DNA from: Micromonospora echinofusca
GTDB lineage: Bacteria; Actinomycetota; Actinomycetes; Mycobacteriales; Micromonosporaceae
Length of the DNA: 64,000 bases
Direction of reading: 5' to 3'
NCBI RefSeq assembly: GCF_900091445.1
Contig: NZ_LT607733.1
Coordinates: 3,488,501-3,552,500 of the forward strand
Every line of letters starts with the position of its first letter. Positions within the stretch are counted from its first letter, which is position 1. Made by a program: the position numbers and the translations under genes. Positions 38,150 through 46,571 of this stretch are shown here, one piece after another. The notes beneath the pieces were generated by a model. That model was not told the DNA's origin, searched no databases, and was given only the letters and a program-made list of their open reading frames with translations.

Positions 38150-38836
38150 TCAGCGAGGCAGCAGGGCGGTCGGCGGCACCCCGGCCAGGTCCCGTACGTC
38201 CCGGGTGAGATGGGCCTGGTCGGCATAGCCACAGCGGGCCGCCACCTCGGCCAGCGGCATGCCGGCGCGGGCCAGCGCCAGCGCCCGCCCCATCCGCAGG
38301 ATCCGGGCCAGGGTCTTCGGGCCGTACCCGAACAGGTCCCGGCACCGGCGGTGCAGCCTGCGCGGATCGAGGCCGGTGGCGGCGGCGGTCGCGGTCACGG
38401 TGGCGCCGGCGGCCAGCGCGGCGGCGACCCGGGCCCCGAGCGGATCGGGCCCGCCGGCCGCGCCCAGCCGCCGTACGGCGATCTCCGTCAGCGCGGCGGC
38501 CGGGGCGGCCTCCACCCGCCGGGCCAGCCGGGCGGCCTCCCGCTCGCCCCACATGTCGGCCAGGGCGACCCTGCGGTCGCGCAGCTCGACGGCCGGTACG
38601 CCGAGCACGGCGGGCCCGGTGCCCGGCGGGAACCGCAGCCCCACCCAGCGCTCCGCCGGCCCGCCACCGCTGAGGTGTGCCCTGCGGTCCGGCCCGGCCA
38701 CCAGCAGCCCGACGCGGCTCGACCAGAGCAGGTCGACGCAGCCGTCGGGGAGCACCCGGGTCGGGGCGGCGCCCGCCGTCGTGGCGCTGGTCCAGAGCAC
38801 CGCGCCGGCGAACCCGGCCGGACGTTCCCGGTACAT
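38150..38836 (-). CDS. AraC-family transcriptional regulator
   Basis: 228 aa. The N-terminal half is a DUF6597-like/cupin-type sensor region (VLPDGCVDLLWSSRVGLLVAGPD; WVGLRFPPGTGPAVLGVPA). Residues about 135-225 are the AraC DNA-binding domain with two helix-turn-helix units: TATAAATGLDPRRLHRRCRDLFGYGPKTLARILRMGRAL and LAEVAARCGYADQAHLTRDVRDLAGVPPTAL. It faces the VOC gene, a common pairing, and lies divergent from the arginase-family gene. The target is unknown. Confidence 0.9.
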   Translation of the reverse strand: MYRERPAGFAGAVLWTSATTAGAAPTRVLPDGCVDLLWSSRVGLLVAGPDRRAHLSGGGPAERWVGLRFPPGTGPAVLGVPAVELRDRRVALADMWGEREAARLARRVEAAPAAALTEIAVRRLGAAGGPDPLGARVAAALAAGATVTATAAATGLDPRRLHRRCRDLFGYGPKTLARILRMGRALALARAGMPLAEVAARCGYADQAHLTRDVRDLAGVPPTALLPR

Positions 38837-38861
38837 GCCGCCCAGCCTGCCACGGCCGGGC

Positions 38862-38867
38862 TAGCCT
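38862..38867 (+). promoter_or_regulatory. TAGCCT -10 box placing the arginase-family start at GTG 38874
   Basis: TAGCCT ends exactly 6 nt before GTG 38874, the same geometry as at 44406 and 52422. This supports 38874, in the other reading frame, as the ancestral start. Confidence 0.5.
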
Positions 38868-38873
38868 CCGGGT

Positions 38874-39724
38874 GTGCGATGGTCGGTGCTGGACGCTCCC
38901 CTCGACTCCTCCGGACGCGGCCGGGCGAGCACCGGGCGCCCGCCGCGCTGCGGTCCGCCGGGCTGCTGGGTTGGCTGGGCGTGGCCGACGCCGGCGCGGT
39001 CGACGCCCTGATCAGCGACCCGGTACGGGATCCGGAGACCGGGGTGATCGGCGTCGACCAGCTGCGCCGCGCCGCCCGGGCGATCGCCGTACGGGTGACG
39101 ACGCTGATCGGCACCGGGCGGCACCCGTTGGTGCTCGGCGGCGACTGCGCGATCCTGCCGGGCATCCTCCAGGGGCTTCCCGCCGGCTTGGACCTGTGGT
39201 TCCTCGACGCCCACCTCGACTTCGAGGACGGCCGCACCTCGCCCACCGGCGAGGCGGCCGACATGGACCTGTCGATCGTCACCGACCACGGCCCGGCGGG
39301 GGTCCTCGACCGGGAGGGGCCGCTGGTCGATCCCGACCAGGTGCACGTGCTCGGCCACCGGCCGCTCGACCGGGCCACGGACGGCAGGGAGGCCTCCCGG
39401 ATCGACCCGGCCGTGCACCTGGTGCCGGCCACCCGGCTGCGCGGCGCCGACGCGGCGCAGACGGGCCGGGACCTCGCCGTCGGTACGACGCCGGCCTGGC
39501 TGCACCTCGACCTCGACGTGCTCGACCCGCTCGTGCTCCCGGCGGTCAGCTACCCGGAGCCCGACGGCCTGGACTGGGCCGACCTGATCGCGCTGGCCCG
39601 ACCCCTGGTGCGCTCGGGTCGGCTGATCGGGATGAGCGTCACCGACTTCAACGCCGACGAGGACCCGGACGGGCGGCACGCGGAACGCGTCGGGAAGGCC
39701 CTCGCCGAGCTGCTGGCCGACTGA
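38874..39724 (+). pseudogene. arginase/agmatinase-family gene with apparent 1-nt frameshift near its 5' end
   Basis: The body of the protein (APAALRSAGLLGWLGVADAG onward) is a clear arginase-superfamily member. Metal motifs are GGDCAILPG, FLDAHLDFEDG and LHLDLDVLDP, with a normal C-terminus. The expected N-terminus (V/M-RWSVLDAPLDSSGRGR) is present but in another frame, starting at GTG 38874. The two join correctly only if one G is added in the GGG run at 38923-38925, giving ...GRGRGEHRAPAAL. As written, translation can start only at ATG 38879, yielding a protein with a wrong first 16 residues. Either a recent frameshift or a sequencing error is likely. The first histidine of GGDH is Cys here. 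Confidence 0.7.
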
Positions 39725-39842
39725 ACGCGCCCGTCGGTCGCCGCGGGTGGCGGCCGGCTGTGGCGCCCCGGACGCGACCGACACGGAACTCCGGGACGCG
39801 GGCGAGCAGCACGGCGACGGACCCGGGGACGGGTGGGCGCGA

Positions 39843-41327
39843 TCAGGCGTCGGTGGTGACGCCCGGCAGCCGGACGGTGAACACCGTACGTCCCGGCCGG
39901 CTGTCCAGCTCGACCGAGCCGTGGTGGGCCTCCACCACGGCGGCCACGATCGCGAGCCCCAGGCCCGTGCTGCCGTGCGCCCGGGACCGGGAGCTGTCGC
40001 CCCGGGAGAAGCGTTCGAACACCTCGGCCCGCAGCGCCGGCGGCACCCCGGGCCCGTCGTCGGCGACGTCGAGCACGGCGGCGTCGCCGGCCACCCGCAG
40101 GGTGGTGGTGACCGTGGTGCCGGGCGGGGTGTGCACGCGGGCGTTGGCCAGCAGGTTCGCCAGCACCTGGTGCAGCCGGGCCGGGTCGCCGGGGACCCGG
40201 ACGACCACGTCCGGCAGGTCGAGGCGCCAGCGGTGCTCCGGCCCCGCCACGTGCGCGTCGCCGACCGCGTCCACCGCCAGGGCGGACAGGTCCACCGGCT
40301 CGACCGCGAGGGGGCGGCCCGAGTCGAGCCGGGCCAGCAGCAGCAGGTCGTCCACGAGGCTGGTCATCCGGGCGCTCTCGGACTCGACCCGGCGCAGCGC
40401 GTGGGCCACGTCGGGCGGCACCTCGTCCCGGCCCCGCCGGGCGACCTCGGCGTACCCCCGGATGGCCGCCAGCGGGGTGCGCAGCTCGTGGCTGGCGTCG
40501 GCGACGAACTGGCGTACCCGGGTCTCGCTGGCCTGGCGGGCGGCGAGCGCGGCGCCGACGTGCCCCAGCATCCGGTTGAGCGCCGCGCCCACCTGCCCGA
40601 CCTCGGTGCGCGGATCGGTGTCGGCTGCCGGGACCCGCACCGACAGCGCCACCTCGCCGCGGTCCAGGGGCAGCTCGCTGACCCGGCCGGCGGTGGCGGC
40701 GACCCGGCGCAGCGGGCGCAGGGTCGCCCGCACGATCAGGGCACCGGCCCCGCCGGCGACCAGCAGCCCTGCGGTGGCCACGCCGGCCTGCGCGACGACC
40801 AGCCACCACACGGTCTCCGACACGCCCGACAGGGGCAGACCCAGCACCCGCACGGTCCCGCCCGGAAGTTGGCGTGCCACCACCCGGTAGTCGCCGCGCC
40901 CGCCCAGCTCACGGGTGCGGGGCCGGCCGTCCGTGGGCAGGTCCGCGAGCTCGGCCAGGTCCTTGGCGGGGACGGCCTGTTCCTCCCGGCCCGCCAGGAT
41001 CCAGGCCCGCACGACCCGGCCGTCGACCACCTCGGCGGCGAGGGTCCCCGGCGGCAGGCCCCGGGGAATCCGCGCGTCCGGCCCGCCGGTGCCGCCGCGC
41101 GGCCACTCGACGGGCGCCGGCCCGCCCCACCCGGGGGCGGCGCGCATCGGCGCCAACTGCTCGTCCACCCGGTCGATCAGGAAATGTCGCAACGCGACCG
41201 TGGTGATCCCGCCGATGGCGACGCTGACCAGGGCCAGCAGGGCGACCAGGATGAGCACCAGGCGGGTCCGCAGCGACAGCCCGGCCAGCCAGCCGGCGGG
41301 GCGCTCACTGCGCCGGTCGAAGGACAT
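39843..41327 (-). CDS. sensor histidine kinase
   Basis: 494 aa. Membrane helix 1 at about 21-45 (LVLILVALLALVSVAIGGITTVAL), an extracytoplasmic sensor of about 125 residues, membrane helix 2 at about 180-205, then HAMP (LRPLRRVAATAGRVSEL). The HisKA box is FVADASHELRTPLAAIRGY, and HATPase_c motifs are NLLANARVHTPPGT (N box), DVADDGPGVPP (G1) and STGLGLAIV (G2). The ATG lies 23 bp inside the end of the response-regulator gene, so the pair is co-translated. It resembles TcrY/MprB-type kinases. The signal is unknown. Confidence 0.93.
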   Translation of the reverse strand: MSFDRRSERPAGWLAGLSLRTRLVLILVALLALVSVAIGGITTVALRHFLIDRVDEQLAPMRAAPGWGGPAPVEWPRGGTGGPDARIPRGLPPGTLAAEVVDGRVVRAWILAGREEQAVPAKDLAELADLPTDGRPRTRELGGRGDYRVVARQLPGGTVRVLGLPLSGVSETVWWLVVAQAGVATAGLLVAGGAGALIVRATLRPLRRVAATAGRVSELPLDRGEVALSVRVPAADTDPRTEVGQVGAALNRMLGHVGAALAARQASETRVRQFVADASHELRTPLAAIRGYAEVARRGRDEVPPDVAHALRRVESESARMTSLVDDLLLLARLDSGRPLAVEPVDLSALAVDAVGDAHVAGPEHRWRLDLPDVVVRVPGDPARLHQVLANLLANARVHTPPGTTVTTTLRVAGDAAVLDVADDGPGVPPALRAEVFERFSRGDSSRSRAHGSTGLGLAIVAAVVEAHHGSVELDSRPGRTVFTVRLPGVTTDA

Positions 41328-42060
41328 ACCCCGCGCCGCGCAGCGTGTGGATCATCGGCTTGCGGCCCGCGTCGATCTTCTTCCGCAGGTACGAGATGTA
41401 CAGCTCCACCACGTTGGCCTGACCGCCGAAGTCGTAGTGCCAGACCCGGTCGAGGATCTGCGCCTTGCTGAGCACCCGGCGCGGGTTGCGCATCAGGTAA
41501 CGCAGCAGCTCGAACTCGGTGGCGGTGAGCGTGATGGGGCAGCCGTCGCGGGACACCTCGTGGCTGTCCTCGTCGAGGCTGAGGTCGCCGACGGTGAGCA
41601 CGGCGTCCGGGCGGGTGGCGACGGCGAACCCCGAGCGGCGCAGCAGCGCGCGCAGGCGGGCGACGACCTCCTCCAGGCTGAACGGCTTGGTGACGTAGTC
41701 GTCGCCGCCGACGGTCAGCCCGGCGATCCGTTCCTCCACCGCGTCCCGGGCGGTCAGGAAGAGCACCGGCACCGTGGGGGCCTGCTCGCGCAGCCGGCGC
41801 AGCACCTGGAAGCCGTCCAGGTCGGGCAGCATCACGTCGAGCACCACGGCGTCCGGCTGGAACTGCCGCGCCGCGTTCAGCGCCGACGTGCCGTCGCCCG
41901 CCGTGCGCACCCGCCAACCCTCGTAGCGCAGCGCCATCGACAGCAGGTCGGCCAGGGTCGGCTCGTCGTCGACCACCAGCACCCGCACCGGTTCCCCGTC
42001 GGGGCGGCGCAGCTCCACGCGGCCCGCTCCGGCCCGCCCATCCGTCACCATGGCCCCCAT
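41305..42060 (-). CDS. OmpR/PhoB-family response regulator
   Basis: 251 aa. The receiver domain has VLVVDDEPTLADLL, the phospho-Asp in AVVLDVMLPDLDG and the Lys in YVTKPFSLEE. A winged-helix domain follows (LTATEFELLRYLMRNPRRVLSKAQILDRVWHYDFGGQANVVELYISYLRKKID). It forms a two-component pair with the overlapping kinase gene. The start is uncertain between ATG 42060 and ATG 42051. Confidence 0.93.
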   Translation of the reverse strand: MGAMVTDGRAGAGRVELRRPDGEPVRVLVVDDEPTLADLLSMALRYEGWRVRTAGDGTSALNAARQFQPDAVVLDVMLPDLDGFQVLRRLREQAPTVPVLFLTARDAVEERIAGLTVGGDDYVTKPFSLEEVVARLRALLRRSGFAVATRPDAVLTVGDLSLDEDSHEVSRDGCPITLTATEFELLRYLMRNPRRVLSKAQILDRVWHYDFGGQANVVELYISYLRKKIDAGRKPMIHTLRGAGYVLRPAQ

Positions 42061-42163
42061 CGTGCGCCGGCCCGCTGGGCCCGACTTGTGCGCCACCTGT
42101 GTCCCACCTGTGCGTCGCCCCGGCCCGCTCACCGTCGGGCGGCCAGGTGCCCGACGCGCGTAC

Positions 42164-42397
42164 TCACTCGGTCATGCCGACCGGGTAGGTGTGCACGAAG
42201 CGCATCGTCCAGGTGCCGTCGCCGGCGGGATGCTCGCGCCGGTAGAGGTGGTCCGGCCCGCCACCCGGGGCCGGTCCCGCGCCGTCGGGGTGCCGCAGGA
42301 TCCAGTGCGCCGGCGGCGCGCCGTCGGGCTCGGCGGGCACCGGCCGCACCAGGTCGTGGGCCGGGCCGCCGACGAAGCGTACGGTCACCTCGCTCAT
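42164..42397 (-). CDS. small conserved-looking protein of unknown function
   Basis: A 77-aa soluble protein (MSEVTVRFVGGPAHDLVRPV ... HLYRREHPAGDGTWTMRFVHTYPVGMTE). Aromatic and basic residues are spread along the C-terminal half as in actinobacterial DUF5988-like small proteins, though I cannot confirm the family. Codon use fits the window. It lies upstream of the response regulator on the same strand, 103 bp away, and is divergent from the Ser/Thr kinase gene. Confidence 0.6.
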   Translation of the reverse strand: MSEVTVRFVGGPAHDLVRPVPAEPDGAPPAHWILRHPDGAGPAPGGGPDHLYRREHPAGDGTWTMRFVHTYPVGMTE

Positions 42398-42568
42398 CCG
42401 CGCGCCCGCCTTCCCGCGTACCGCCCGACATCCGGCCCTGGCTCGCAAGCTACCGCAGCGGGAGGCGGCCCCGCCCCGAACCGACAGCGGTTTGCCCTGA
42501 TCGGAGCCCGGGTACCGCAGCGTTGGCGCCCCGTCGCGGGACGGGCCACGAGCGACAGGGAGCAGTCG

Positions 42569-43516
42569 ATGAGAACGCTGGACGGGCGATACCGGCTCGA
42601 ACAGCGCATCGGCATCGGCGGCATGTCGGAGGTCTGGCGGGCCCACGACGCGGTGCTGGACCGGCCGGTCGCGGTGAAGGTCATGTCCCCCGGGCAGGAG
42701 GGCCAGGACACGTCGGTGGAACGGATCCGCGCGGAGGCCCGCTCCGCCGCCCGGCTGGTGCACCCGAACGTGGCGTCCGTGCACGACTTCGGCACCTGCG
42801 GGACCGGCCCCGAGGGCCAGGTGCCCTACATCGTCATGGAACTGGCCGAGGGCGAGACGCTGGCCGCGCACCTGCGGGCCGGGCCGCTCGACTGGCGCAT
42901 CGCCGTACGGGTCTGCGCCGAGGTGAGCGCCGCGCTGGCCGCCGCCCACGCGCACGGCATCGTGCACCGTGACGTCAAGCCGGCCAACGTGATCCTGACC
43001 CCGGCCGGCGTGAAGGTGCTCGACTTCGGCATCGCCACCCCCTCCGGCACCCCCGACCGGTCCCCGGAGGGGATGGTGGTCGGCACGCCGGCCTACCTCG
43101 CCCCGGAGCAGCTGGAACGGGCACCCGCCACACCCGCCGCCGACATGTACGCCCTCGGCGTCCTGCTCTACTACTGCCTGACCGGCCGGCTGCCGTACCA
43201 GGCGGGCACCACGACCCAGCTGCTCGGCGCCCGGCGGCGGCAACCGCCGCAGCCGCTGCCGGAGATCGAGGGGCTGCCGCCGGAGGTGGCCGACCTGTGC
43301 GCGTCCTGCCTGGCCGACGACCCGGCGGAGCGACCGTCGAGCCTGATGGCGGCGCTGCTGCTCGCCGAGGCGGTGGACGCCCGGGTGTACGTGCCGCTGC
43401 TTCAGTCGGCCGTACCGCGCCAGCGTATCGGGACGATGTCGCCGTGGACGGAGCGGGCGGCGGCCGAGGTGACCGAGGCGGCCCCCCTGCCCGACTGGTC
43501 CACCCAGGCCGGCTGA
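42569..43516 (+). CDS. soluble Ser/Thr protein kinase (PknB type)
   Basis: A 315-aa Hanks-type kinase with all key motifs: glycine loop IGIGGMSEVWRAHD, VAVKVM (Lys), HRDVKPANVIL (catalytic loop), LDFGIA (metal-binding Asp) and activation segment GMVVGTPAYLAPEQ. Unlike typical PknB there is no membrane helix and no PASTA or other sensor domain; only a tail of about 45 residues follows the kinase fold. The ATG has AGGGAG 7 nt upstream. Neighbours do not reveal a substrate. Confidence 0.93.
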   Translation: MRTLDGRYRLEQRIGIGGMSEVWRAHDAVLDRPVAVKVMSPGQEGQDTSVERIRAEARSAARLVHPNVASVHDFGTCGTGPEGQVPYIVMELAEGETLAAHLRAGPLDWRIAVRVCAEVSAALAAAHAHGIVHRDVKPANVILTPAGVKVLDFGIATPSGTPDRSPEGMVVGTPAYLAPEQLERAPATPAADMYALGVLLYYCLTGRLPYQAGTTTQLLGARRRQPPQPLPEIEGLPPEVADLCASCLADDPAERPSSLMAALLLAEAVDARVYVPLLQSAVPRQRIGTMSPWTERAAAEVTEAAPLPDWSTQAG

Positions 43517-43603
43517 GCCCCTCCCCGGCCTTCCCGCCGGGCGCCTGCGGTTTCACGGCCCGGGGGCCGGGTAGCCGGGCGGCTGAGCGACGGGAGGAAC
43601 GCG

Positions 43604-44032
43604 ATGCCGGAATCGAGCTCCTGGCTGAACGAGACGGCCACCGCGACCGCCGAGGGCGGCCACGTACGCACCGACGACGGGAGCCTCTCCACGGCCCTGG
43701 CGTCCCCGCTGGCGCCACACTGCTCGGGGCTGACCCCGGAGCAGCTGCTCGCCGCCGCCTTCGCGTCCTGCCTGCACCATGCGGCGGTGGAGGCGGCGGG
43801 CGAGATCACCGACGAGGCGCACACCGTGCAGGTACGCGCGGAGGCGAAGCTCGGACGCGACGACGACGGCCGGTACCGGGCCGACGTGCACGCCTCCATC
43901 TCCTCGGCGGGACTGAGCCGGCAGCAGCTCGCCGAGCTGGTGGAGCACGCCGACCGCCTGTGGCCCTTCTCCAGCGGCGACGGCAGCCGGCACCGGCTCA
44001 CGGTGACCCCGGCGGAGAACGGCCGGCACTGA
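43604..44032 (+). CDS. OsmC/Ohr-family protein lacking the second catalytic cysteine
   Basis: 142 aa with the OsmC/Ohr fold: HCSGLTPEQLLAAAFASCLHHAAV holds the peroxidatic-type Cys56 (and Cys40), and the C-terminal part has LSRQQLAELVEHADRLWPFSSG. In Ohr enzymes the last motif reads H-x2-C-P-Y-S; here the cysteine position is Trp120 (RLWPFS). Ohr reduces organic hydroperoxides using both cysteines and lipoyl proteins, so this version is either inactive or works by another disulfide. The gene stands alone, with a hairpin 158 bp downstream. Confidence 0.8.
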   Translation: MPESSSWLNETATATAEGGHVRTDDGSLSTALASPLAPHCSGLTPEQLLAAAFASCLHHAAVEAAGEITDEAHTVQVRAEAKLGRDDDGRYRADVHASISSAGLSRQQLAELVEHADRLWPFSSGDGSRHRLTVTPAENGRH

Positions 44033-44190
44033 CCGGCGCGCACGGCGGGACGACGTCGGAGGAGTCACGGCGCCGGCCCGGACGGCAGCGGCTCCGCCGC
44101 GCGGGGTCGTGCGAGGGCGCGCGGGTCGCGCGAGGGCACGCGGGGGTCCCCCCGGGGACGACCCGCGCTCGTCCGGGTGGGCTGAGTCGA

Positions 44191-44210
44191 CCTCCACCGT
44201 TCGGTGGAGG
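44191..44210 (+). terminator. hairpin downstream of the OsmC gene
   Basis: CCTCCACC and GGTGGAGG form a perfect 8-bp stem with a GTTC loop. Confidence 0.55.
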
Positions 44211-44248
44211 CCCGGCCGGGCCAGGGCGCTCTCACCCATGATCGACTC

Positions 44249-44277
44249 TTGACCCGATTAGCGACCCCGTATCGGAT
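44249..44277 (+). promoter_or_regulatory. candidate promoter upstream of the lysozyme-like gene
   Basis: TTGACC (44249-44254) and TCGGAT (44272-44277) are separated by 17 nt, 140 bp upstream of the GTG start. Confidence 0.4.
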
Positions 44278-44405
44278 ATGTGCGGAAGATCAGACAAAGG
44301 CGGATAGTGGCGTTACTGCTCCGCCGGGCGTAATCGTCCCGCAGATCGGCGCAAATTGTGGCGCATGCCACCAAGCAGGCCGATGGCAAGGCGCGCTCGC
44401 CTTTC

Positions 44406-44411
44406 TAGCCT
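44406..44411 (+). promoter_or_regulatory. TAGCCT -10 box of a probably leaderless gene
   Basis: TAGCCT ends exactly 6 nt before the GTG at 44418; no ribosome-binding site is present. Confidence 0.5.
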
Positions 44412-44417
44412 CGGCGG

Positions 44418-45260
44418 GTGCACCCCGACGCCCCCATCGACAAGACGCCGACCCAGGATCGACCGTCCGCCCGTACGGATGATCCCTCCTCGACCGAACG
44501 GACGATCGGCCGGCATCGCGCCGCGCAGCGGCAGCGGCGCGGCGGCCGTGCCCTGCTCGCCTCGACCCCCGTGCGGGTCGCCCTCGCCACCGGTGTGACC
44601 TGCTGCCTCGGCGTGGCCGCGTTCGCCGGCACGCGCGAGGACGCCGACGCCACCCGGGAACCCGTGGCCGAGGCCCTGGCCGAGCGGGCCGTCGACGACG
44701 AGCGCGCCTCGCGGTCCCTGGACCGGGCCGTCTCCCCCTCGCCCACGCTCAGCCCCAGCCCGACCCCGAAGCCGACCCCCTCGGCCACCCGCAAGGCCCC
44801 GCGCAAGCCGGCCCCGCCGCCCCGGCCGCGCCCGGTCGCCGGGCTCACCCAGGCGCAGATGGACAACGCCAAGACCATCGTCGACGTGGGCGTCGAGCTG
44901 AAGATGCCCCGCCGCGCACTGGTCGTCGCCGTGGCGACCGCGATGCAGGAGAGCCGGCTCTACAACCTCGCCAGCGACGTGCTCCCGGAGTCCAGCCGGT
45001 ACCCGCACCAGGGCAGCGGCGCCGACCACGACTCGGTGGGCCTGTTCCAGCAGCGCCCGAGCAGCGGCTGGGGCACGGTACGCGAGCTGATGCGTCCGAC
45101 GTACGCCGCGCAGGCCTTCTACGAGGCGCTGCGGGACGTGCCGGGCTGGCAGCAGATGAGCGTTGCCGGTGCCGCCCAGGCCGTGCAGGTCTCGGCCTTT
45201 CCCGACGCGTACGCCCAGCACGAGGAGCTGGCCACCACGGTGGTCGCGGCGCTGACCTGA
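44418..45260 (+). CDS. membrane-anchored lysozyme/transglycosylase-like protein
   Basis: 280 aa. A basic cytoplasmic arm of about 50 residues precedes one membrane helix (VRVALATGVTCCLGVAAFAG). A Ser/Pro/Thr-rich wall-spanning linker (SPSPTLSPSPTPKPTP) leads to a C-terminal domain of about 135 residues. That domain begins LTQAQMDNAKTIVDVG, with VVAVATAMQESRLYNL (candidate catalytic Glu, lytic-transglycosylase-like) and DHDSVGLFQQRPSSGWG. It is a typical actinobacterial exported muralytic-like protein; activity is not proven. The start is GTG without a Shine-Dalgarno but with a -10 box 6 nt upstream. A 30-bp tandem repeat begins at its stop codon. Confidence 0.8.
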   Translation: MHPDAPIDKTPTQDRPSARTDDPSSTERTIGRHRAAQRQRRGGRALLASTPVRVALATGVTCCLGVAAFAGTREDADATREPVAEALAERAVDDERASRSLDRAVSPSPTLSPSPTPKPTPSATRKAPRKPAPPPRPRPVAGLTQAQMDNAKTIVDVGVELKMPRRALVVAVATAMQESRLYNLASDVLPESSRYPHQGSGADHDSVGLFQQRPSSGWGTVRELMRPTYAAQAFYEALRDVPGWQQMSVAGAAQAVQVSAFPDAYAQHEELATTVVAALT

Positions 45261-45323
45261 CGGCTCCGCGAGGACCATGCGCGGGCCGGACGGCTCCGCG
45301 AGGACCATGCGCGGGCCGGACGG
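45259..45323. repeat. 30-bp tandem repeat, 2.2 copies, at the stop codon of the lysozyme-like gene
   Basis: Two identical 30-bp copies (45259-45288 and 45289-45318) starting GACGGCTCCGCGAGGACCAT, then a partial third. They look like a recent duplication. Confidence 0.9.
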
Positions 45324-45333
45324 GCGCGCAGGG

Positions 45334-45867
45334 TCAGCGCATCCCGGCGCGGCCGCCCGGCGGCTCGCTGGGGGCGTCCGCGCCGTTACGGTCCGCGATC
45401 CGGGTCGCCGGCACGCCGGCTGCGGCGGTCGGCGTCTCGGCGGGGACCGGTTCGACGGTCAGCCCGTCGAGGATCCGGTCGACCCGGGCCTCGCGCCGGC
45501 GCCGGGCGAGCAGCGCCTCCTCGAACTCCCGGCGGGCCTGCACCGCCTCGGCGTAGACGCGCTCGCGCACCTGGCGGGCCTCCTCCCGGGCCGCGTCGAG
45601 CTCGACCCGAGCCCGGGCCAACAGGTCCACCGCCTCGCGATCGGCGTCGTACGCGCCGCGCGGGGCCCGGTCGGCGTCACCCAGGTCCAGCCGCTGGAGC
45701 AGCCCGCTCAGCGCCGTCGCCTCGTCGCGGATCTCGTCCCACTCCCGCCCGGCCCTCGCGGCGCCCTCCGCGCGGGCGGCGAGCCGGGCCAGCCGGATGC
45801 CGATCTCGTCGAGGCAGGAGTCGACCTGCCGCTGGTCGTAGCCGTTCTCAACGACGGAGAACCTCAT
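45334..45867 (-). CDS. DivIVA-domain-like coiled-coil protein
   Basis: 177 aa. The N-terminus FSVVENGYDQRQVDSCLDEI matches the DivIVA/GpsB membrane-binding start (F-x-V-x3-GYD-x2-VD). The rest is an Ala/Arg/Glu-rich coiled coil to about residue 145 (VDLLARARVELDAAREEARQVRERVYAEAVQARREFEEALLARRRREARV), ending in a disordered tail. DivIVA-like proteins scaffold polar growth or division. The ATG at 45867 follows a GGGGGG stretch. It lies 189 bp downstream of the receiver gene of the signalling cluster and is probably separately transcribed. Confidence 0.75.
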   Translation of the reverse strand: MRFSVVENGYDQRQVDSCLDEIGIRLARLAARAEGAARAGREWDEIRDEATALSGLLQRLDLGDADRAPRGAYDADREAVDLLARARVELDAAREEARQVRERVYAEAVQARREFEEALLARRRREARVDRILDGLTVEPVPAETPTAAAGVPATRIADRNGADAPSEPPGGRAGMR

Positions 45868-46056
45868 GCTGTCGCCCCCCCAGGCAGCTGGTGTTTCCTT
45901 CCCCACCCTGGATCCTCGGCGCTGGGGGCGGCGCCGGAGGGGGTTCGGGAAAAATGTTCACCATGCGGACACCCCGAAGGGCCGGGCGAACCGTGCAAGG
46001 GCCGGCGGGAACGGCCGCCCGGGTTCACCCAGGCGGCTCGGGAACGCTCGGGCGCC

Positions 46057-46503
46057 TCAGGAGCGCTTCGGAAGCACGACCACCCGGCCGAAGAACTCGT
46101 CGATCCGGCGCACCACGTCGTTGAAGTCGTCCAGGTCGATCGGCTTGGTCACGTAGGCGTTGGCCTGGAGCGTGTAGCTGCCCACGATGTCCGTGTCGGC
46201 GTTGGAGGTGGTCAGCACGACGATCGGGATCGTACGCAGGTCCTCGTCGCCCTTGACCTCGCCGAGCACCTGCCGCCCGTCCATCCGGGGCATGTTCAGG
46301 TCGAGCAGGATGACGTCCGGCCGCCGGGCGTCGGGGTGCCGTCCCTCGCGGCGCAGGAACTCCATCGCCTCCTGGCCGTCGCTCACGACGTCGATGACCT
46401 TGTCGACGTCGGAGTCCGCGAGTGCCTCCTCGATCATCAGAACGTCACCCGGGTCGTCGTCCACCACCAGGATGCGAACCGGACTCGGGGCGTCTACACC
46501 CAT
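46057..46503 (-). CDS. single-domain response regulator, Rcp1-like
   Basis: A 148-aa receiver-only protein: ILVVDDDPGDVLMIEEALAD (acidic pocket), VILLDLNMPRMDGRQVL (phospho-Asp), PIVVLTTSNADTDIVGSY (switch Thr) and NAYVTKPIDLDDF (Lys). The long beta3 loop and wording resemble Rcp1-type receivers that partner phytochromes. There is no output domain, so it must act on another protein. It is the last gene of a minus-strand series PP2C - B12 protein - STAS - receiver, 68 bp after the STAS gene. No histidine kinase is adjacent. ATG 46503 is taken; GTG 46506 is possible. Confidence 0.88.
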   Translation of the reverse strand: MGVDAPSPVRILVVDDDPGDVLMIEEALADSDVDKVIDVVSDGQEAMEFLRREGRHPDARRPDVILLDLNMPRMDGRQVLGEVKGDEDLRTIPIVVLTTSNADTDIVGSYTLQANAYVTKPIDLDDFNDVVRRIDEFFGRVVVLPKRS

Positions 46504-46571
46504 CACTACCTGCTTCGTGTCGGTGGAACGGAGAACCGCGGGGCGCTCTGCGCCGGCGGAAATCTAGCCCA

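Larger units (their letters stand above)
44033..44417. other. 385-bp intergenic region: short tandem repeat, hairpin and promoters
   Basis: A 19-bp unit is repeated twice at 44104-44141 (GGGTCG[T/C]GCGAGGGC[G/A]CGC). It is followed by a hairpin at 44191-44210 and an AT-richer segment with a -35/-10-like pair (44249-44277), both listed. No gene is seen. Confidence 0.5.
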
